Below are positions 57,745 through 64,000 of a stretch of 64,000 bases of DNA, in pieces (positions within the stretch are counted from its first letter, which is position 1; each line of letters starts with the position of its first letter). Source of the stretch: Enchytraeus crypticus (Eukaryota > Annelida > Clitellata > Enchytraeida > Enchytraeidae); the NCBI GenBank assembly GCA_905160935.1, contig CAJHZI010000204.1, forward strand, positions 147,501 through 211,500, in the 5' to 3' direction. Position numbers and translations under genes: made by a program. The notes under the pieces are model-generated. The model saw only the letters and a program-made list of their open reading frames with translations, made no database searches and was not told the DNA's origin.

Positions 57745-58165
57745 CTTTTCAATCTCTCTCTCACACTCTAGTGCACTGCTAAACGGCAGGTCCAAGATAC
57801 ATGTTCCTACACACAGGCTGCTTTTCACGCTCCAGAAAGAGCACACCATAATTGACGAGTTAATATCTTGTGAAGGTGTGTATAAGGCATAATGGATAAG
57901 GCTATGCCTTATCCACACATTAATGTATCCTATCGCTTGGGGATAGTGTGGTTTCTGAGGTGGTTTCCCGTTGCTCTCCTCAGTTCTATAATGGACTTAC
58001 TGCCATTTAATCCTGTAGAAATGTTTCATGGTGAGGTGTGTCCACTCTACCTTCCTCAGTCCCTTACTTAGTCGCCTCTTACGTACGCGCGGCAGCTTGT
58101 TTGCGGTTGCCATATTTTGCAGTGATCCCAACCACACCCGGGCTCAACACGAGGATACTCAACAG
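57745..58165 (-). mobile_element. SINE, (GA)n-core lineage, longest copy
   Basis: On the minus strand it runs CGTGTTGAGCCCGGGTGTGG, GGCAACCGCAAAC, GTAAGAGGCGACTAAGTAAG, an insertion-like stretch (GGTAGAGTGGACACACCTCA), GCAACGGGAAACCACCTCAG, CCCCAAGCGATAGGATACAT, GGAGCGTGAAAAGCAGCC, TTGGACCTGCCGTTTAGCAG, TGCACTAG and a GTGAGAGAGAG tail. It is about 400 bp and lacks coding. A perfect 11-base repeat array lies just beyond its tail. Confidence 0.8.
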
Positions 58166-58424
58166 TCTACTTGTCAACGTAACTGAATAAATAGCTCACA
58201 ATGCGCAATGACTGCGCAATAGTAGTAATTATTCTTTTTACACTTTAGAGTAAAGGTCTAATATAATACATCAATCTAGAAAACATACGACACGTAGATG
58301 ACGTTGGTATTTTGAGGTGCTTTCACTTAATGGATTTACGCTTATTCTCAGGGCCACAGTAATAATAATAACAACAATTATATTGCTATTGGTGTCCATG
58401 ACAATTTCAAGCCTTTTGAGTCAA

Positions 58425-58490
58425 CTCCAGGCCGTTGTGCAAAAAGAAGGTCAAAAACATTGCAAATTTAAAAATCCAGAATATTATCTA
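58425..58490 (+). repeat. Dispersed repeat family R3, copy 2
   Basis: GCAAAAAGAAGGTCAAAAAC, ATTGCAAATTTAAAAATCCA and GAA match the minus strand of 38960-39030 (GCAAAAAGAAGGTCCAAAAA and following). An AATAATAATAACAAC tract lies just upstream. Confidence 0.5.
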
Positions 58491-58734
58491 TTCGTCCAAC
58501 GCAATATTAGCAGATTTGTCTTTGACACCAGTGTAATATATAATTGCGGTAAGCTCCTGAATTAGAGCAACTACTGCTGCTCTGTTTCTTCGCATAATTT
58601 TAATAACAATATTACTTTAATTAATACTATCAATAGTAATAATTTTAATAATATTTATGCTAACAATATTGTTGTTTTTCTTATTGTGTTCAGACGTTTT
58701 TATACGATTGCTTTTAAATCTCAGCTTAGTGGAG

Positions 58735-58935
58735 ATAAAATAACTAGAGTAAGTAAGTAAAACTCTAATGTAAGTAGAACTCTATAACTAATCTGGATAG
58801 ATAAGCCTACATCTCTAAAAAATAAGCTAAAAGTAAATAAAGCTCTAAAATCTAAACTAAGTAATTAGAGCTCTAAAACTAGACTAAATAAGAAGAACTC
58901 TAGCAACTACGATAGATAAATAGAGCTTTAGAAAC
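58735..58935. repeat. Degenerate tandem repeat, ~30-bp period
   Basis: Units built of GTAAATAAAGCTCTAAAATC, AACTAAGTAATTAGAGCTCT and similar; several copies with high drift. Confidence 0.7.
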
Positions 58936-60125
58936 TGAATTATTACAGCCAAAGTAAAGACTAGCATTAATTTCGTCTGTTGGTATGATTTTCGTCTTCC
59001 TTATTTTACTTTTATCCATTTGCAGTCGGACTTAAAGTACACATTTGACTGTAAAAAGCATACATAGTGATATCTACAACTTTTAATATTTTAGTTTTAA
59101 CCCTTTAGACCGTCCAGATTCTATTATACTAATTTACCGTTTCGATGACTATTAGGTGTAAACTCTCCGGTCAGCGACAAAAAATGAATTGAACGCTAAA
59201 GAATTAAATACAAAACAATCTATCCTTTTATATTTATCGATGATATTTAATTCCTGCCTTATAAACCGAGCTATAAGAATATTTGCAGTTTCTTAGCTAT
59301 TCCTTGATTGCCCTTTTGCTTCTAGATCTAGTTCGCCACGTTCTATTAAGCTTTTTGTTACGCTGAAGAAATGGGAGACAAATTACTAGCATATGAACCC
59401 TCACGTGAAGCTGAGGAAGAGGATTATATTGAAGAATGAAGTTGTTCTGTAGTGACCGTTAATGACATGCATTAAACATTGACTGGAAAGAATTGGATGC
59501 CACGACTCGCTCGCTGCCAGGCGTCCAGGGCTGCTGTTTGTCAATACTGCTTCCATCACGAGTGACTGCCGCAGCTCAAAATAAATGGCAGTCAGCTGCA
59601 GCCTTGTATTCCTCTGTGACTTTTTACTTGCAGGGTATTATTTTTGCCATAATCCTTACATGAGCGAAGCAATGGAATATTCAATTTGTAATATTATAGT
59701 TTTATTTTTGAAATTATTGTTAAAGCATTTTAGCAATAATTATGTCAATAATTATTATCATTGAATCAATAAAACATAATTTAATGTCAGTTTCGGATCT
59801 CGAAAAGATAAAATTTTCGGACAACTATGACAGTTCTCCTATTGATTTGAAGTCATCAAAACTGACAATGAAGATTATTTTTAATTCACATACTTTTAAG
59901 ATTTATCATCATTTTCATTGCTACCATATCCAACCAGTAACTGACTGTAAATTTACTACCAGTCAACTAGTTGACTATTAAATTAGATCCTTGCAAGGCA
60001 TTCTTCATATCAAGAAGAACAAGGACTACCGATATTTAGTACAGAATATAAAAATAGTATAATAATATCGTCATGATATCAATAATATTGTATATGAATA
60101 TAAGCAAGCATAAATATTTAGTGAA

Positions 60126-60265
60126 CTGGCTGCAGCCAGTGGCTAAGTCGATAAGATATTCGACAGCGGATCAGTAAGTGTGGGTTCAAATCCTGGGCTC
60201 GCCCGTCTCTGACATCGCTTTCGAGTGAAGAAACTGACGTTAACCTTAGCTTTACCAGTTTTCTA
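60126..60265 (+). mobile_element. tRNA-derived SINE (family T)
   Basis: This is one of the best copies: GCCAGTGGCTAAGTCGATAA, TTCGACAGCGGATCAGTAAG, exact B box GGTTCAAATCC at 60183-60193, GGGCTCGCCCGTCTCTGACA, CGAGTGAAGAAACTGACGTT and AACCTTAGCTTTACCAGTTT. An unexplained open region (60271-60489) begins just after it. Confidence 0.83.
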
Positions 60266-60270
60266 CATTG

Positions 60271-60489
60271 TTAAAGCAAGAATATTTCTGATATCATATG
60301 TGCTGTACAATTGAATCCAGGTGTCCGGGTAAATCCCGCACGCGTTCCCAACAAGTCCGCGATCAATATCAACGCTCCAGTGGAGGAGAAGTTAACACTA
60401 GGAATGATCTTATCAACTGGAATGCCATTTACCGCCATATTTGTCAGATTCAATGACGGGAATATTGGATTTTGGCTTTGAACCTTCAT
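60271..60489. other. Open GC-richer segment next to a SINE, unassigned
   Basis: Open on minus (72 codons, with NLT, NFS and NCT glycosylation-type triplets) and on plus. The plus reading includes AVQLNPGVRVNP, loosely like the start of some LINE ORFs. No decision between strands is possible. Confidence 0.25.
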
Positions 60490-61730
60490 ACAAGATAGAT
60501 TTCTGGTGTCTGTAGAAATCCTGCGAGCGCTTCTAAAAAGTCATTCGTTTAATTTACTTACTGTACTAGCATTTCATAGACTTTAAGTTATGGCGCTTTA
60601 GTTATCAATTTTTTGAGCGTAAAAGAAAGAAGGGAAAATATCCTATTTTGTCAAATTTAACATCCAGCTCAGAGTGGTTGTAGACTATTGATAAACGCTC
60701 CCTCATACCGAATTAACTTCCTGGGCGGCATTCGCTATTCCATAAGCGTTGTCTGCCTCGTTTGTCTGCTTCGTATTCCGATAAATTTACAAGTCACCGT
60801 TCAGTCCAGGAACCATTGCGTTAAGAGCGACTGAGCGAGTTGGTTCTACTTTAGGGCTCTAGTAGAGTGAAATAGCCCAAATATTTGAAACAGCTGTGTC
60901 AAGAGTTAAATGCCTTTTGTGTGTGTGTGTAGTCGGAGCAGAATTCTAGGCTCTTCAACTGTGAACAATTCAGTAAAAAACTCAAAATATGAAAATTACA
61001 AGTTTCAGTTTCGCCTAAAGGTTAATTAAATCACGCAGTAGGCCTACTGTTAAAAACGATGGCAGGAGCTACAACATTAACTCATCCCTCTATGAAAAAG
61101 TATTTAGCTGCTATTAGATTGAAGTTGGTAGACTCGCAGTAGGGACTCGATGTGGAGAGTACGGACCCCTCCGGGATAAGAGAGATTTCCGGTTCAGTTA
61201 TATTTGACTAAGAGAGGCAGAACGTTACCGGAATCAAAAATACATTTGAGATCAGAAATTAAGGCTCCCATTTCCTAGCGAATGATGCAGCAGATTTTTC
61301 AAATAGCAAAAGCTGGGATAGATACAGCTCGGAAACGTTGGAAACAAGAATTTAATTAGCAATCCATGTTATCATACGCAAATATATCACCACGAGAAAA
61401 GTTGTGACAAGATATCAATTCTTATCAATTATGAATCGCCATTAATCGAACCAATGTGCTTGAGATATTGTAGGAGTTTTTTCAGCTGCTATTCCAATAA
61501 TTACCAAATTTCTGCAGAAATTTAGCAAGAGAGACTCTCATTCACTTCCGTTGCATTATCATAAAACAAATATGCAATGCTTCAGAATTCAGTGATCAAT
61601 TTTGTAAATCTAGACGCAGATATTACAGCATTTTATTTAGATCAGAATTTTTTATAAAGAGAGCATATTTCATGCTTTATAGTTTACTTAATCAGAAGAG
61701 TTTTATTCAAAATATTTTGTAGGTAGTTAC

Positions 61731-61753
61731 AAAGTGGTCGTGAAGACCACTTT
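61731..61753. repeat. Short perfect hairpin
   Basis: AAAGTGGTC, loop GTGAA, GACCACTTT: a 9-bp stem with a 5-base loop. There is no T-run or gene end next to it, and the function is unknown. Confidence 0.6.
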
Positions 61754-62192
61754 ATGTTTATACCGCGAAATAAGACTCATCTTTGAAAATACTTGTCAAA
61801 GAATACTATCCAAACCTCTGTTTACAAGCTTAAAATGCAGAATATATTCTTAGCAGTATTTGATGCGTGTAAGTCTTCTCAGGAATTAGCTTTTTACTGG
61901 AGAATGGTTATATTTGTTTTTGGTATTCGAAGTAAATAACTGTAGATAATTATTCATTTTCATGTTTCATAATTATATAGGCATCAGTTGAGAAGTAATG
62001 ATCTGCTTATTTTACATTCTAATTATGTAATAGCATATCATAGATATCATACAGCTACAGGTTTTTAGTTTCCAGTAATTATTTTTTAAGTCATTACGCG
62101 CGAAATTCAACAGTCGTATTCATTATTTCGAGCTAGAATATTTACCTGCTATTTTATTAAAGGCGGCAACAATACATGTCTGCAAAATCACC

Positions 62193-62402
62193 CATACCTA
62201 TAGTGTACCTAGTATACCTAGTATACATAGTAACTAGTACACCTAATTCACCTAGTACACCTAGTACACGTAGTACACATAGTGCACTTAGTGCACCTAG
62301 TACACCTAGTACACCTAGTACACTTAGTACACCTAGTACACTTAGTACATCTAATACACTTAGTACATCTAGTACGTCTTGTAACTTGTACCTAGTACAA
62401 GG
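62193..62402. repeat. Minisatellite, 9-bp unit, about 20 copies
   Basis: CCTAGTACA and CTTAGTACA units. The unit is a multiple of three, so it leaves an open frame of Ser-Thr-Pro repeats, but no splice sites or flanking coding sequence support a gene. Confidence 0.94.
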
Positions 62403-62683
62403 AAAGTTCTGTGGACGATAACAACTTAGTTTTAAAGAATAATGCTGCCCATTATAATCGAGATATTAGAGAAATAATAATTTTATATAGCCATTTTAAC
62501 AATCTTAGCTTCTAAGTACTACGCATTGACTATAAGATTTCATTAAATGTTGTTTACTGACATTCGAACAACTGACTTTTCTCAAGAAGCAAACTCCCTG
62601 GTTGCTACGGTTTGGATTAAAGGGCCTTCAGATGTTCCGTGTAGGCCAGAGTATAACTTTTTGACCCTCAACTTCAACAGCAG

Positions 62684-62735
62684 CAAATTAGAGTGCTACA
62701 GTAGAAAATGACGACATCGAGCATCATTGAACTAA
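62684..62735 (+). repeat. Dispersed repeat family R3, copy 3
   Basis: ATTAGAGTGCTACAGTAGAA, AATGACGACATCGAGCATCA and TTGA match the minus strand at 39046-39087 (ATTAGAGTGCTACAGTCATC and following). Similarity fades after 62735. Confidence 0.5.
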
Positions 62736-64000
62736 GTATAAACATAAGCCAAAGGGCCCAAAAGCGCATGAAAATATATAGCTAATAAAAATCATATTGC
62801 AGAATGTTTTATTCTCTAACATAATCATAGATATTGAAATCGTGTGTATCTTTTAGCTACAATGAACTGAGACGTGCAACGCTTTTTGTATTCAGCTTTT
62901 GTTTCTTTTATGTTTTAGAAATATTGAGTGGACATCTACAGTTGTTTTAGAAAGAATGTCAAATGTCAAATCACACGAAGGAACGTTATTCTCTAAAGAA
63001 CATGATCGTTACTGAGGTAAGTGTTAGCAGCTTGCTCACTGCTCCAAATATACTGTTAAATATTGTCAGATCGAAATTCGAACCCATTGTCTCCTGCGTT
63101 CAAGACTATTTCGTTCACCAATTTCTACTGTTACTAACTATTATTCCTACAGTTATTATGAAAGCAACGAATCGAATACTAAGTTGTTATACCGCAGATA
63201 TTGTAAAGGTTAAGAATAAATCCTCTAAATAATCCAGTGCGCTAAGTGCCTTTTTTAAACTTCATTTCTAAAGGTTATAGAAATAATCAGAGAGAACAAT
63301 ATCTATGGCTGCAGTAGAAATTAAGCGACGTTTTCTCTTTGATATTTTAACTTAGATTATAAACGATCTAAATATCAGAAGTCAATTCTCCAAGGGATAT
63401 TTTTTTTTTTTTTTTCTTCTGCTGAGCAAAATTTTAAACCACCGCAATTTGCAAGAGGCAGAAGGTTTTAAAAGCTGCTCTTTACACAACGTTAGCAACT
63501 AATTGATGCTGCTTTGTTATGGTCTAAGTCTTTCGATCGACCATTGAAAACCTAAAAAGGATTAGTTAGAAGCAATAAGGCTCCGATTAGCAGGTGAAAT
63601 CGCTTTGCAGTTTTGCAGTCACACCATTTTCTTAGTATGCTTTTTTCCGTACAATTAAACGATGAGTGTGCGTATTAAAACAAATAAATGAAAAACGTTA
63701 TCACTTCTTAAAATTAAATTATGAAAACATAGAAACTTTCTTTCATGGTAAGTTCAGCAAATAACTGAAAATGAAAAAGATATTGCAATAGATACTCCGT
63801 TACTTTGATTTTATCGCATAATTATGATTTACAAGTAAGGCATGAATTCTGATAATGCAATAGGTTTTTATTTAAGATTCTGGTGATTGAATCATTCTTC
63901 ATTTCTGCATGTAAATATAACAGATTTTTTTTATTAGACATTTTCATCATTTGCTTCCAGATCTGAAATATTAAAGGTAGCCAAAAGGATAGAGCAAACG

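Larger units (their letters stand above)
60500..64000. other. Non-coding AT-rich region to the window end
   Basis: Apart from the hairpin at 61731, the 9-bp minisatellite, R3 copy 3 and a T16 run at about 63401, no gene or repeat was recognised. The 89-codon frame at 62963-63232 has no supporting splice sites or family. Confidence 0.5.

Overview
The window reads as a piece of a large, AT-rich (by eye roughly one-third GC), repeat-rich invertebrate nuclear genome. There are no prokaryote-style operons, ribosome binding sites or rRNA/tRNA genes. Open frames are short, and the longest (222 codons at 14480-15148) is only a translation of (TA)n plus a transposable element. The one securely protein-coding segment is a single immunoglobulin-domain exon on the minus strand (40414-40839), bounded by consensus splice sites and both in phase 1. 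It most resembles the first Ig domain of arthropod Turtle / IGSF9-type cell-adhesion proteins. This and the mix of Jockey-like, RTE/CR1-like, piggyBac and hAT relics suggest an arthropod, perhaps a crustacean or chelicerate; the species cannot be fixed from the sequence. No second exon of that gene was recognised, so most of the window is probably intron and/or intergenic DNA. Two other exon candidates have good splice signals but no recognised homology: 17474-17644 on plus, and a signal-peptide-like segment at 27447-27554 on minus.

The rest is mobile DNA and simple repeats. (1) One LINE lineage (RTE/CR1-like reverse transcriptase) has relics at 20.9, 22.3-22.8, 23.1-23.5, 32.6-33.8, 36.8-37.1, 48.0-48.5 and 53.0-53.2 kb. 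Most full 3' ends share a core close to GGACCTGCCAGTAGGCAGTG, followed in several by (GA)n. A SINE lineage at 14.3, 21.9, 26.5, 51.0 and 57.8-58.2 kb ends in nearly the same core, which suggests the SINE uses the LINE's machinery. (2) Several tRNA-derived SINEs and a ~400-bp non-tRNA repeat share another 3' module, CTGACATC...GACGTTAA, followed in some copies by (ATT)n or (GATT)n. (3) Other LINE relics are a Jockey-like RT at 44.05-44.83 kb, a LINE C-terminus at 34.45 kb, another at 52.4 kb and a possible RNase H remnant at 55.0 kb.

DNA-transposon-like elements: an internally deleted piggyBac (9600-11357) between TTAA sites with palindromic subterminal repeats; a 595-bp hAT-like element (51670-52264) with a near-perfect 8-bp target duplication; a 740-bp element with ~180-bp terminal inverted repeats built of direct subrepeats (14791-15530); two small inverted-repeat elements (26984-27179, 29288-29500); and a foldback-like structure (42795-45737) in which two inverted arrays of a ~140-bp unit flank a Jockey relic.

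Long (TA)n, (GA/CT)n and (ATT)n tracts and minisatellites fill much of the remainder. Several simple-sequence tracts are attached to retroposon 3' ends rather than being independent loci. The strongest candidates for something new are the shared 3' modules linking SINEs, LINEs and microsatellite tails, and the foldback-like inverted array.
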